Source of the DNA: Candidatus Sabulitectum sp.
GTDB taxonomy: Bacteria; Fermentibacterota; Fermentibacteria; Fermentibacterales; JCC-6
Assembly (NCBI GenBank): GCA_029940175.1
Contig: JAOZRM010000004.1
Coordinates: 1-36,383 of the forward strand
Length of the DNA: 36,383 bases
Reading direction: 5' to 3'
The notes under the pieces were generated by a model. That model was given only the letters and a program-made list of their open reading frames with translations, was not told the DNA's origin and ran no database searches. Below, piece by piece: positions 15,617-24,803 of the stretch. The translations under genes and the position numbers were made by a program. Within the stretch, counting starts at the first letter, position 1. Every line of letters begins with the position of its first letter.

Positions 15617-16149
15617 TGCACAGTGTTAATGAGATCGCAGGCTTTTTCAGGGATGTACCTGATTTTCCCAAAGAGGGCATAATATTCAAGGATGTTACAA
15701 CAGTTCTTACTCATCCCGGAGCTCTTGGTGATTCTGTCACTCATCTGCTGAAATTACTGGAAGATATTGAATTTGATGCAGTGGCTGCAGTTGAATCCAG
15801 AGGTTTTATGTTCGGTGGAATAATTGCAGACAGACTGAATATTCCTCTTGTGCTGGTTCGTAAACCTGGAAAACTGCCTGCTGATGTCATCAGCGAGGAT
15901 TACACTTTGGAATACGGTACAAACACCCTTGAGATGCACTGCAATTCCCTGGCAAGCCAGTCCAAAGTACTCATTATCGATGACCTCATCGCTACAGGAG
16001 GTACTGCTCTTGCCACAGCAGAGTTGATCAGACGTGATGGAAGCATACCTGTTGCAGCAGCATTTCTTATGGATCTAAGATTCCTTGGCGGAGCCAGGAA
16101 GATGGAAGAAGCAGGAGTTCCAGTCTGCTCGCTTATAATAATTGACTGA
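15616..16149 (+). CDS. apt: Adenine phosphoribosyltransferase
   Basis: The 177-residue enzyme converts adenine plus PRPP to AMP. Motifs: FRDVPDFPKEGIIFKDVT at the N-terminus (11-28), VESRGFMFG (59-67), RKPGKLP (82-88) and the PRPP-binding VLIIDDLIATGGTAL (118-132). The length is typical. ATG at 15616 shares its A with the preceding stop (TGATG), with GGGGA upstream. Confidence 0.96.
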   Translation: MHSVNEIAGFFRDVPDFPKEGIIFKDVTTVLTHPGALGDSVTHLLKLLEDIEFDAVAAVESRGFMFGGIIADRLNIPLVLVRKPGKLPADVISEDYTLEYGTNTLEMHCNSLASQSKVLIIDDLIATGGTALATAELIRRDGSIPVAAAFLMDLRFLGGARKMEEAGVPVCSLIIID

Positions 16150-16150
16150 A

Positions 16151-16197
16151 TTTGATCGTAAACAAATAACAGGATCAGTTAATGAGAACTGATCAAA
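16151..16197 (+). promoter_or_regulatory. Two overlapping inverted repeats between apt and the lipoprotein gene
   Basis: GATCAGTT (16173-16180) pairs perfectly with AACTGATC (16187-16194) around a 6-nt loop. Alternatively TTTGATC (16151-16157) pairs with GATCAAA (16191-16197), using the same 3' arm. The two folds are mutually exclusive. There is no T-tract; the ribosome-binding site of the lipoprotein gene follows a few bases later. Confidence 0.45.
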
Positions 16198-16210
16198 CAA
16201 AGGGGAGAGA

Positions 16211-17170
16211 ATGACTAAGATCACAATGATGCTTGCAGTTCTTCTGGCTATTTTTGCATTTGGTTGTGCTGAGCAGGTAGATCCTGCTCCTGCTGATGAA
16301 AATGGCGAAACTGGCGAGAACGGTGAAGCAATTGAAACCAGTGAAGATTCCGGTACCGATGAAGTAAGTATTGACTTTGAATTTACTGCTCCAGAGGTTG
16401 GACAGTGGATTGCATACAGCGTTGATGGCGAGGATGGAGAATTTAAACTTTCAATCGTTGCTGAAGAAGACTACGCTGGTGCGGCATGCCTCTGGTACCA
16501 GATCGAGATGGACGGCGAAGCTCTTGCTCAGGTTCTTGTAGATCCTGTTGTTGTTGAAGAGCTTGTAGGTTTGAGTGGCGAATACATGGAAGAATTCATT
16601 GCTGATCCAGCAGCCTACATCCGTGAGAATATGCCGGAAGACGGCAGTTTCATGGGCAACGAAGACGCTATGGAAAACATGATGCTTTCCCTCAGCGCCA
16701 TCAAGCAGGTCAAGGTTCTTGATGGCACGCAGCTCATGCTTCTTGACCTGGCAGGCGTTCCTGAGCTTGTTGAGCAGATGATCGCTGATAATCCTGAGAT
16801 GCTTGAAGAGAGCATGCAGATCGATGCAGATAACTCCGAGATGGAAGAGTTCCTTGCAGAGCTCGAAGATGCTGAATTCAGCATGGAGGAAGTCGAAGTT
16901 GACGGGCTTAACTGTGTAGAGTACACCATGACTCATGCAGAAGAAGGAAGCATTGTTGCTGTTATTTCCATGGAGCTTCCAATTCTTCCTCTCATGGAAG
17001 CAGAAGTTATTCCAAACGATCCTGAAGATGAGGGTGGTCTTGTTTATGTCACCGGCTTTGGCTTTGACGGTGCAGTGAACCTTATTACCCAGGCTCCTGA
17101 TCAGACAATTCCAGTTGCAATGATGCTTCAGGGAATGGTTTCTCAGATGCAGCCTCCTCCAGAGATGTAA
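16211..17170 (+). CDS. Acidic lipoprotein, function unknown
   Basis: The 319-residue protein starts with a lipoprotein signal, MTKITMMLAVLLAIFAFGC, with the lipobox FAFGC (lipidated Cys19). A Glu/Asp/Gly/Asn-rich linker follows (about 20-52). The remaining domain (about 55-300) is very acidic and Met-rich, with no motif I recognise (FTAPEVGQWIAYSVDGEDGE near its start). It should be anchored in the inner or outer membrane, facing the periplasm or outside. The ATG is preceded by AAAGGGGAGAGA. A strong terminator follows, so it is the end of a transcript. Homologues are probably restricted to related lineages (inference). Confidence 0.85.
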   Translation: MTKITMMLAVLLAIFAFGCAEQVDPAPADENGETGENGEAIETSEDSGTDEVSIDFEFTAPEVGQWIAYSVDGEDGEFKLSIVAEEDYAGAACLWYQIEMDGEALAQVLVDPVVVEELVGLSGEYMEEFIADPAAYIRENMPEDGSFMGNEDAMENMMLSLSAIKQVKVLDGTQLMLLDLAGVPELVEQMIADNPEMLEESMQIDADNSEMEEFLAELEDAEFSMEEVEVDGLNCVEYTMTHAEEGSIVAVISMELPILPLMEAEVIPNDPEDEGGLVYVTGFGFDGAVNLITQAPDQTIPVAMMLQGMVSQMQPPPEM

Positions 17171-17197
17171 AGAAACCGGTATTTGATTTGTTTTTTG

Positions 17198-17222
17198 CGG
17201 GTGTCCCTTCCAGGGGCACCCG
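17198..17222 (+). terminator. Terminator hairpin after the lipoprotein gene
   Basis: CGGGTGTCCC (17198-17207) pairs with GGGGCACCCG (17213-17222), one G-T wobble, loop of 5 nt. A T-run lies on the 5' side and only TCTTG follows. Confidence 0.6.
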
Positions 17223-17224
17223 TC

Positions 17225-17253
17225 TTGCGTAATGTGCAGATGTATATCATAAT
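17225..17253 (+). promoter_or_regulatory. Candidate promoter for the hybrid histidine kinase
   Basis: TTGCGT at 17225-17230, a 17-bp spacer and CATAAT at 17248-17253, 23 bp before the TTG start. The -35 is weak, but the -10 equals that proposed at 9345-9350. Confidence 0.4.
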
Positions 17254-17276
17254 GGTGAATACTATGGAGGGATAAG

Positions 17277-20200
17277 TTGGACTACAAGGGAAAGCTTCTT
17301 GATATCATTCTGGATAATATCAGTATCTCCTGTGTAAATTCTGACAGTTACGGAAGAATAACAGATGTCCTTGAATCTTCGTCGGGCGTACAGGATTTCT
17401 CTGTTGCCAGTTTGAAAGGCATGCTTTTAGATGATCTGTTTCCCGGACTTTCTCTGGAAAATAAATCTAGGCAGACATTCCCCTTCAGGACAGATCAGAA
17501 TACTTCTATATTTGTTGACGTCACTGTTACTCCCGCAAAAGATTCAACCGGTTACATCGTCCTTATTCAGGAAGTGACTGAACTAAATAGCTTGAAATCA
17601 GAGCTTTCTGCTACAAGAGACCTCATTGAAGTGGTAAAGAATGAAACACCTGATATCATTATCCTGAAAGATCCAGATGGGAAATGGCTGGAGTGGAACA
17701 GAAAAGCTGAGAGTCTTCTTGCTTCGCAGGGTTCTTCCCACAACCAGATTCCCTATCTTTCTCCAGGTTGTGCTGCTTCGGACAAAGCGGCGTGGGCATC
17801 AGACAGGTTTCTCAGGCAGGACGAAAAGCTGCCTGACGGACAGGTGTATGATGTGCTCAAGATACCCGTAAGAGAAAATGACGGATCTCCTCTCAGCATG
17901 TTGATAATGGCCCGTGATGTTACAGGAAGAAGTAACCGTGAAAAGAAGATCGAGAGACTGAATTTCATCGTTAACATGTTGAGATCCGTCGACAGACTCA
18001 TTCTTGGAACTGATGACCTTAACACTCTAGCTGAGCAAATTGTAAGAGTTCTTACTGAATCAGGTCCCTTCACTGGCTCTGTGGTCACCGTTACAACCGG
18101 TGGTACTGAGATCCGATTTGCTTCCGGTTCGAGTTCTGCGCTTTCAGAGTCCACAATATCAAGACCCCTGGAGTACAAAGGTATATCCTATGGATCTCTC
18201 CTTGCTGTGTTGTCTGAAACAGAATCCTCTGAGGGGGCTGCAGAACTCTCTGAGATCCTGGCAGAGCTTGCGCAGGACATCGGTTTCGCAATTCACTCAA
18301 TTCAGCTTTCATCTGAGAGAGAAGAAGCGAAGAGCATGCTTGACTCTTTTCTGGAAAACATTCCGGGCATAGCATTTATAAGAGATTCACATTCCCGGTA
18401 TCTCAGGATGAACAAAAATTGCTTTGAGTTGTTTGAAGAACCGGACTGGCTTGGAAAAGATCCTGAGGATCTCTACAGGCCGGATGTGTGCGAAAGACTT
18501 CTCAAGAGGGATAAGGAAATCCTGGAGAAAGGATATATCTGCAGGGAAAGGGTCTTTCAGGAGAGTGATGGAACGGATCGTATTTTTGAAGGACACTACT
18601 TTTCAGTTCTTAGGCCGGGAGAGGAACCTCTTATCGGTGGAATCGGCCTTGAGATAACTGACAGACTGAAAGCAGAGAGATCTCTTGTGGAGAGTGAAGA
18701 ACGTTACCGGACCATATACGAAAGTACCGTGACCGCCATGGCTCTTCTGGGAACTGATGGCGTTGTTGTATCTGCCAATTCGAATGTTGAGGAGCTTACC
18801 GGCTATGATCTGGATGAGATAATAGACAAAATGACATGGGTGGATTTTGTGCATCCCGAAGACCTGCAGTCAGTTGCAGAACAGAGAAAAAGAAGGCTTG
18901 CAGGGGACTCATCCAGCCATCAGGAATACGAATTCAGACTGATAAGAAAAGATGGGTCAGTCAGAAATATCCGCATGCGCACCGGTACCATTCCCAACAG
19001 TAACGGCATGGGGGTCATATCCCTCTCCGATATAACCAGCCTTATTACTTATCAGGAGCAGCTTAACCGGTCTTTGAACAAAACGAAGGCTATTCTTGAT
19101 GCTATTCCCGACCTGATGTTTGTTCTTTCTCGTGAGGGTATGTATCTGGGGCTGCATGCAGGAGACGAGAATAAACTCTACTACGAGCCTTCCGAGATCG
19201 CAGGCAAAGGAATTTTTGATATTGGTCTTCCAGAGAAAATTGCCGAAAAAATGCTGGATGCCATATCGGACACACTTGAGACCGGGAAGGTGAACAACGT
19301 CGCATACATGCTTGAGCTTCCAGACGGTAAGCATTTCTACGAGTCTGGAATTGCACCTTTTGAAGAGGATAAGGTTCTCGTGCTCTGCCGGGATGTTACT
19401 GGAAGGAAAGAAGCCGAAGAAGAACAGAAGTTACTTCAAGCCAGGGTACAGCACGTACAGAAACTTGAAAGTCTTGGTGTTCTTGCAGGCGGTATTGCCC
19501 ATGATTTCAACAACATACTCATGGCCATTTCAGGCAATACGCAACTTGCTCTGGAAGCCGGTAAATCAGGCAAGAATATTGAGCAATACCTTGAAGTGAT
19601 TGATTCTGCCACAGAGAGAGCTGCAGATCTCGCCAGCCAGATGCTGGCCTACTCCGGCAGAGGAGAGTTCAAGATCGCTCCTCTTGATCTGAATGCCGTT
19701 GTGAATGAGATATCGGACATGTTGAGGGTCACGGTATCAAAGAAGGCTGTTATGAACTTTGAGCCCGGCAAGGATCTCCCTCTAATACTTGCTGATGCTA
19801 CCCAGATCAGGCAGGTATTCATGAACTTGATCACCAACGCTTCTGAGGCCCTTCAGGGAGCTTCCGGTACCATTGGTGTTTCCACCGGCGTGATCTACTG
19901 TGATGAGAAATATGTTGCATCACTGGAGCGACTGAATGAACTGCCACTTGGACATTACGTTTACATGGAAGTACGTGACAGTGGTGCAGGGATGACAAGA
20001 GAGATCCGACAGAAAATTTTCAATCCCTTCTTTACCACAAAGTTTACAGGCAGAGGTCTTGGTTTGTCCGCAGTGCTTGGCATAATGAACAGCCACGACG
20101 GCGCCATCGAGATTGACTCTGAACCAGGCAAAGGTTCCACATTCAGAGCCTTGTTCCCTGCGATAAACGAAGCCACATTCAAAGGGCAACAAGTCCAGCA

Positions 20201-20591
20201 GACACAGAGTGATCCACTCTTAACCATTGGTACGGTGATGTTTGTGGATGATGAACCACTGGTGAGGGCTGTTGTTGAAACAATGCTAAAGCAGTTCGGG
20301 CTTAATGTAATCACTGCGATTGACGGTGTTGACTGCCTGAATAAGTTCCGAGAAAATATCATCAAGGTTGATCTTGTTATCCTGGACATCACTATGCCCA
20401 ATATGGATGGTGATGAGGCATTCAGAGTCATGAGGAAACTCAGGAAAGATATCCCGGTGATAATCTCAAGCGGTTACAGTGAACTGGAGATCCTTGGAAG
20501 ATTCGCTGATGAGCATCCCGATGGTTTCATTCAGAAGCCGTACAGTGCGGAAGAACTGAAAAACAAGATCCATTTAGTTCTGAAGCAGTAG
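17277..20591 (+). CDS. Multi-PAS/GAF hybrid sensor histidine kinase with C-terminal receiver
   Basis: An 1104-residue cytoplasmic sensor without membrane helices. In order: PAS (about 1-105), PAS (about 115-220), GAF-like (about 225-345), PAS (about 350-465), PAS with a PAC tail (about 475-590), PAS (about 595-710), HisKA with AGGIAHDFNN (His742), GHKL ATPase with MNLITNASEAL, DSGAGM and GRGLGLSAVLG, and a receiver (about 985-1104) with VDDEP, LVILDITMP (phospho-Asp1037) and a conserved Lys in IQKPYS. All catalytic residues look intact, so autophosphorylation and internal phosphotransfer are expected. The output partner is not adjacent. The start is TTG 17277 after GGAGGG. It stands alone between a terminator and rarA. 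Confidence 0.95.
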   Translation: MDYKGKLLDIILDNISISCVNSDSYGRITDVLESSSGVQDFSVASLKGMLLDDLFPGLSLENKSRQTFPFRTDQNTSIFVDVTVTPAKDSTGYIVLIQEVTELNSLKSELSATRDLIEVVKNETPDIIILKDPDGKWLEWNRKAESLLASQGSSHNQIPYLSPGCAASDKAAWASDRFLRQDEKLPDGQVYDVLKIPVRENDGSPLSMLIMARDVTGRSNREKKIERLNFIVNMLRSVDRLILGTDDLNTLAEQIVRVLTESGPFTGSVVTVTTGGTEIRFASGSSSALSESTISRPLEYKGISYGSLLAVLSETESSEGAAELSEILAELAQDIGFAIHSIQLSSEREEAKSMLDSFLENIPGIAFIRDSHSRYLRMNKNCFELFEEPDWLGKDPEDLYRPDVCERLLKRDKEILEKGYICRERVFQESDGTDRIFEGHYFSVLRPGEEPLIGGIGLEITDRLKAERSLVESEERYRTIYESTVTAMALLGTDGVVVSANSNVEELTGYDLDEIIDKMTWVDFVHPEDLQSVAEQRKRRLAGDSSSHQEYEFRLIRKDGSVRNIRMRTGTIPNSNGMGVISLSDITSLITYQEQLNRSLNKTKAILDAIPDLMFVLSREGMYLGLHAGDENKLYYEPSEIAGKGIFDIGLPEKIAEKMLDAISDTLETGKVNNVAYMLELPDGKHFYESGIAPFEEDKVLVLCRDVTGRKEAEEEQKLLQARVQHVQKLESLGVLAGGIAHDFNNILMAISGNTQLALEAGKSGKNIEQYLEVIDSATERAADLASQMLAYSGRGEFKIAPLDLNAVVNEISDMLRVTVSKKAVMNFEPGKDLPLILADATQIRQVFMNLITNASEALQGASGTIGVSTGVIYCDEKYVASLERLNELPLGHYVYMEVRDSGAGMTREIRQKIFNPFFTTKFTGRGLGLSAVLGIMNSHDGAIEIDSEPGKGSTFRALFPAINEATFKGQQVQQTQSDPLLTIGTVMFVDDEPLVRAVVETMLKQFGLNVITAIDGVDCLNKFRENIIKVDLVILDITMPNMDGDEAFRVMRKLRKDIPVIISSGYSELEILGRFADEHPDGFIQKPYSAEELKNKIHLVLKQ

Positions 20592-20667
20592 AAGCACGTA
20601 TTCGTGTGCGTTTCATCACCGGTTGTCACAGAATATTCTTTGCCCTTTCACTGCAGTTCAAGTTACT

Positions 20668-20673
20668 TATATT
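20668..20673 (+). promoter_or_regulatory. -10-like box positioned for a leaderless rarA mRNA
   Basis: TATATT ends 6 nt before the ATG at 20680, and no Shine-Dalgarno is present. This is the same geometry as at 15146-15151. The -35 region is poor (CTTTCA at 20645-20650 with a 17-bp spacer). Confidence 0.35.
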
Positions 20674-20679
20674 CATAGA

Positions 20680-22014
20680 ATGGATAAAACTTTGTTTACA
20701 GACAAGCACCGGGCTTCGGCTCCTTTTGCTGAGCTGTTCCGTCCGGGAACTCTTGATGAGATAGCAGGCCAGAAACAGCTTCTGGGTGCAGAGGCTGCAT
20801 TTCGCCGTTCGCTTGCCGCTGCCTCACTGGGATCATTTATTCTCTGGGGTCCTCCTGGATGCGGCAAGACCACTCTTGCTCTTATTGTTGCCGATCACGT
20901 GGAGGAACACTTTGTAAGATTCAGTGCCGTTACTGGTGGTGTTAAGGATGTCCGCAGGATCGTAGCTGAAGCTGCTCTCCGCCGTGACACAGGTCAGGGC
21001 ACAATGCTTTTTGTTGACGAGATTCACCGATTCAACCGAAGTCAGCAGGATGCCTTTCTGCCCCATGTTGAAGATGGAACAATTCGTCTGGTGGGTGCGA
21101 CCACAGAGAATCCTTCTTTTCATGTGAATGCTCCACTTTTAAGCAGATGTTCAGTTTATGTCCTTGAACCTCTTGAGGCTTTTGATCTTATTGAAATGGT
21201 TCAGCGGATTGTTTCAAGTGATGAGTTCCGTGAAAAATGTGCTTCTGCTGTGAGTACCGAAGCGATGGAAGTTATAGCAGGGGCGGCAGATGGTGATGCC
21301 CGGAGATGTCTTAACATGCTGGAGCAGCTTGTGGGAATTGCCGACGAGGGTATGGTCAGCGGAGAGATGGCTTCTGATCTTGTTCAGGCAGCCCCCCTGC
21401 TTTACGATAACTCCGGCGAGGAACACTATAATCTCATAAGTGCTCTGCACAAATCCATGAGGTCCAGCGATGTGGATGCTTCTCTTTACTGGCTTGCCAG
21501 GATGATATCCTCCGGGGAGGATCCTCTCTATATTGGCAGAAGAATGATCAGGTTTGCTTCTGAGGACATAGGTATGGCAGATCCATCTGCTCTGACTGTC
21601 ACCATGAGAGCTGTTGACGCTTACAGGTTCCTGGGCTCACCGGAGGGAGATCTCGCTCTGGCTGAGGCAGTTGTTTACATGGCTCTGGCACCTAAATCCA
21701 ACAGTGTGTACTCCGCCTGGAAAAAGACATTGAAGACGGTTAAATTGATGGGAAGCCTCAGAGTACCGCTGCATCTCAGAAATGCTCCCACTGCCCTGAT
21801 GAAAAAACTTGAATACGGTAAAGATTACCAGTACGCCCATGGTCTTCATGGTGGTATTGTAACACACAACAATTTTCCGGACAGCATGAAGGAAATGGAG
21901 TTCTATAAGCCTTTAAGATCCGGTAGAGAAGTCAGAATTTCAGATGATCTGGAGCGATGGAAAAAAGCTCGCCTGGAAGCCAGGAAGAACGAAGGGAAAC
22001 AAAATGACCGATAA
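20680..22014 (+). CDS. rarA: Replication-associated recombination protein A (RarA/MgsA AAA+ ATPase)
   Basis: The 444-residue length equals the usual RarA size. Walker A is GPPGCGKT (57-64), Walker B is LFVDEIHRFNRSQQDAFLP (Asp113, Glu114) and sensor 1 is GATTENPSF (139-147). A C-terminal clamp-loader-like region contains ASEDIGMADPSAL and AVVYMALAPKSNS, and the typical tail GIVTHNNFP and FYKPLRSGREVRI. It acts at stalled replication forks. The start is ATG 20680, not the upstream TTG at 20623, whose extra residues do not match the family. The stop overlaps the next gene by 11 bp. It heads a long overlapping gene train. Confidence 0.95.
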   Translation: MDKTLFTDKHRASAPFAELFRPGTLDEIAGQKQLLGAEAAFRRSLAAASLGSFILWGPPGCGKTTLALIVADHVEEHFVRFSAVTGGVKDVRRIVAEAALRRDTGQGTMLFVDEIHRFNRSQQDAFLPHVEDGTIRLVGATTENPSFHVNAPLLSRCSVYVLEPLEAFDLIEMVQRIVSSDEFREKCASAVSTEAMEVIAGAADGDARRCLNMLEQLVGIADEGMVSGEMASDLVQAAPLLYDNSGEEHYNLISALHKSMRSSDVDASLYWLARMISSGEDPLYIGRRMIRFASEDIGMADPSALTVTMRAVDAYRFLGSPEGDLALAEAVVYMALAPKSNSVYSAWKKTLKTVKLMGSLRVPLHLRNAPTALMKKLEYGKDYQYAHGLHGGIVTHNNFPDSMKEMEFYKPLRSGREVRISDDLERWKKARLEARKNEGKQNDR

Positions 22015-22768
22015 GAAAGTATTCCAGGAGATCGAGTCACCAGTACAATACAGCGAGCTTTCTCCGGGAATGTACACTGTGAATTGCCCGGGTAAATTCA
22101 ATTCTGATGAAATTCTCAAGTTTGTGGAATGTGCAGCTGTTTCAAGGGATTCAGGTTTTTACAACGGGGCATTTATGGGGATAATGCTTCCTTACTACCT
22201 CCATAATGCAAACAATCTCATGGTGGGTGTTCTAGGTAATCTGGATCTGGCTGGAATGTTTATGCCGAACATGGAAAAGGTTGGCCCCAAAGTTACCGGA
22301 GCAAGAACCGCCACAGGCATTGTAGTAGACTATCTGCGCAACATCGCAGAAGCCATACCCTCCGATGAATGTGTGTCTCTGGGAGGCGATGTCATAGGTA
22401 AATCTCTGACCCTGCTGAAGGCCGCATGCGGTAGAAGCGTTAATTCCACCGGGCTTGACAGTATTGACCTTACAGAAACATTCAACTGCCTGCACCCTTC
22501 CATGGCAGCAGCAGCATTGAATGGTATGGCTGCATGGGTGGTTATCTCTCTCGGTGGCAGTGGTTCGGTTACAGGATATTCTTCCTCTGAAAGGATCGGA
22601 TTGAAGTGGTCAAGATCTGAAGGGTCCGGCCTGCCATACATGCCTGGAAGAGAAAACAGCGATTCTGTTATTGCCGCTGCAGGCGGCATGGCTATTGCAG
22701 GTGGGATGGCTCTTGTGATTCAGAACTGGAACAATCACGGAGGAGAGGTGTCTCTTGTTGTTAAGTAG
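22004..22768 (+). CDS. Hypothetical protein between rarA and rnr
   Basis: A 254-residue protein I do not recognise. ATG at 22004 follows GAAGGGA, and the frame overlaps rarA by 11 bp and rnr by 14 bp, so it is a true operon gene. Two glycine/alanine-rich hydrophobic stretches are visible: MAAAALNGMAAWVVISLGG (about 168-186) and a second near the C-terminus (about 226-245, IAAAGGMAIAGGMALVI). An earlier segment GAFMGIMLPYYL is also hydrophobic. It has no signal peptide and no known catalytic motif. It could be a membrane-associated or self-assembling protein; that is speculation. Confidence 0.82.
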   Translation: MTDKKVFQEIESPVQYSELSPGMYTVNCPGKFNSDEILKFVECAAVSRDSGFYNGAFMGIMLPYYLHNANNLMVGVLGNLDLAGMFMPNMEKVGPKVTGARTATGIVVDYLRNIAEAIPSDECVSLGGDVIGKSLTLLKAACGRSVNSTGLDSIDLTETFNCLHPSMAAAALNGMAAWVVISLGGSGSVTGYSSSERIGLKWSRSEGSGLPYMPGRENSDSVIAAAGGMAIAGGMALVIQNWNNHGGEVSLVVK

Positions 22769-24803
22769 TAATGCCAGAGCGGTTTACTCTCTTCTTTCGT
22801 CCACCGGCGAAAGGTTGAATATCCAGGCGATAAACAGCCGGCTTCCAGAGATTCAGGACAGAACTGGAGCTGTTGCTGCTTTGATGAAGGAAGGGCTTAT
22901 CTGGCATGCAGGCAAGGGTCGATATGCCACTCTTAAAACCCTCGGCATGGAAGTGGGAACCATACGAATGCGTTCTGACGGCTCTGCAACTCTTTACACT
23001 CAAGAGCCGGATCCCATTCGCATTGTAATTGAAAAGAACGATACCGGTGGAGCTCTTGACAGAGATGTTGCCATCATCCGCCTTCTTGAACCTGATCTGC
23101 ACAGTGGCGGATACAACGGCAGAGTGATCGACATACTGAAGCGGTTTCGAAAGAGAATCGCAGGTATTGCCCGAAAACGGGGGGAGAACTGGTTCCTTGA
23201 TCCTCTTGATCCGAAAGTCAATGGTAATATTCCCCTTGATCCCGGCGAAGAGAAAATCAGGCAGGGTGATCTTATAGGGTGCGATATTGAATACGGCCGG
23301 AGTTCCATAAAGGTTAAAGCACTGTCAACTGTGGGTTCACCGAACACACCAGGAGCTCTCATTGACTCAGTATGTATCGATCTGGATCTTCCAGAGGATT
23401 TTCCTGAGGAGGTAAAACGGGAATCCGATGCTGTGTGTATTTCACCAGTACCTCATAGTTCCAGGAAGGATCTCAGGGATGTCTATACACTGACCATTGA
23501 TCCTGTGGACGCCAGGGATTTTGATGACGCAATTTCGATTGAGACACTTCCTCAGGGCGGATTCCGTCTGGGGGTTCATATAGCCGATGTTTCAGCATAT
23601 GCTCCACCTAATTCACTTGTGGATAATGAGGCTATGAAAAGGGGAACCAGTGTTTATCTTCCCGACAGAGTGATACCCATGATCCCTGAAATTCTTTCAA
23701 ACAGTGCATGTTCCCTGCAGCCGGATCAGGACAGACTGACAAAGACCGTTCTTATCAGTTATGACTCTTCCGGAAAGCGAACTGACTTTGCCGTTTTTTC
23801 TTCTCAGATAAGGTCTCGAAAAAGACTGAACTACACCGAGGCTTTTGCCATTCTTTCCGGTGAATCTTCAGGAGACCCGGAGCTGGATGAGATCTTCAGG
23901 CAGTTTTCTGCTTTGAATACCGTTCTCGATAAGGTTCGAGAGAAAAGAGGAGCTGTTGACCTTGGCGCTTCCGACTTCAGAACACAGTTCAGCGGAGAAG
24001 GTTTTCCAAACGGGTTTGAAAGAGTTTCCGATGATGTGTCCCACAGGATGATAGAGAACTTTATGGTGGAGGCAAACAGTGCAGTAGCTGAATTCTGCAA
24101 GTGGCTGGAACTGGATGTTCTTTTCAGGGTGCATGGGGACCCTGCACCGCAGGCTGCTGAAAAATTAAGGAGAACTCTTTCTATTTATGGGTTCAAGATG
24201 CCTGGTCAGCTCTCTCCTCGTGCTTCCGCCCTCTCAAAAACTGTTAAAGAAGCTGAGGGAACTCCACTTTATCCCATTATTCGGGATGCTGTACTGAGAT
24301 CCATGCAGAAAGCAGTTTATTCCACTGAGAATTCTGGTCACTACGGACTGGCTCTTAGAAACTACATGCACTTTACAAGTCCGATTCGAAGGTACCCTGA
24401 TCTGATCGTACACCAGGCTATTACAGCTTATGAAGAGGGGAAAATCCTTCAGCGCTCTGAATCAATTTCCACACTTGCCGATATGTGTTCTCAACTGGAG
24501 AGACGCGCAGCAGCTGCAGAAAGAACAACAACAGAGCTTATGGCACTGCTTTACCTCTCTCGGGAAACTGGCGGGGTTTTTGAGGGAGTTATTAGGGATA
24601 GAACAGATTTCGGTTTGTTCATCAGATTGCTTGATGTGCCGGTTGAAGGTCTGCTGCATGTGTCTGCCTTGAAGAAGTTCAGGCAGTTTGTTCCATCTGA
24701 TCTCAGCCCCGGTTCCGGTATATTTGTTTCTGTGGAGAAGTCGGATCCAGTCGAAAGAAGGCTTTCACTTCTGCCGGCGGCTGCCCCTGAGGAGAGCAAA
24801 TGA
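22755..24803 (+). CDS. rnr: Ribonuclease R / RNase II family 3'-5' exoribonuclease
   Basis: The 682-residue protein has an N-terminal winged-helix/OB region (about 1-225). The RNB catalytic domain contains TIDPVDARDFDDAIS near residue 250, with the Asp cluster that binds magnesium, followed by HIADVSAYAPP and RGTSVYLPDRVIPMIPE. NYMHFTSPIRRYPDLIVHQ precedes the C-terminal S1 domain (about 595-675, FEGVIRDRTDFGLFIRL). It degrades structured RNA. Shorter than E. coli RNase R, it lacks the long Lys-rich tail. The start is TTG 22755 (or the adjacent TTG 22758) after GGAGGAGAGG. It overlaps nadE by 4 bp. Confidence 0.95.
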   Translation: MLLSSNARAVYSLLSSTGERLNIQAINSRLPEIQDRTGAVAALMKEGLIWHAGKGRYATLKTLGMEVGTIRMRSDGSATLYTQEPDPIRIVIEKNDTGGALDRDVAIIRLLEPDLHSGGYNGRVIDILKRFRKRIAGIARKRGENWFLDPLDPKVNGNIPLDPGEEKIRQGDLIGCDIEYGRSSIKVKALSTVGSPNTPGALIDSVCIDLDLPEDFPEEVKRESDAVCISPVPHSSRKDLRDVYTLTIDPVDARDFDDAISIETLPQGGFRLGVHIADVSAYAPPNSLVDNEAMKRGTSVYLPDRVIPMIPEILSNSACSLQPDQDRLTKTVLISYDSSGKRTDFAVFSSQIRSRKRLNYTEAFAILSGESSGDPELDEIFRQFSALNTVLDKVREKRGAVDLGASDFRTQFSGEGFPNGFERVSDDVSHRMIENFMVEANSAVAEFCKWLELDVLFRVHGDPAPQAAEKLRRTLSIYGFKMPGQLSPRASALSKTVKEAEGTPLYPIIRDAVLRSMQKAVYSTENSGHYGLALRNYMHFTSPIRRYPDLIVHQAITAYEEGKILQRSESISTLADMCSQLERRAAAAERTTTELMALLYLSRETGGVFEGVIRDRTDFGLFIRLLDVPVEGLLHVSALKKFRQFVPSDLSPGSGIFVSVEKSDPVERRLSLLPAAAPEESK

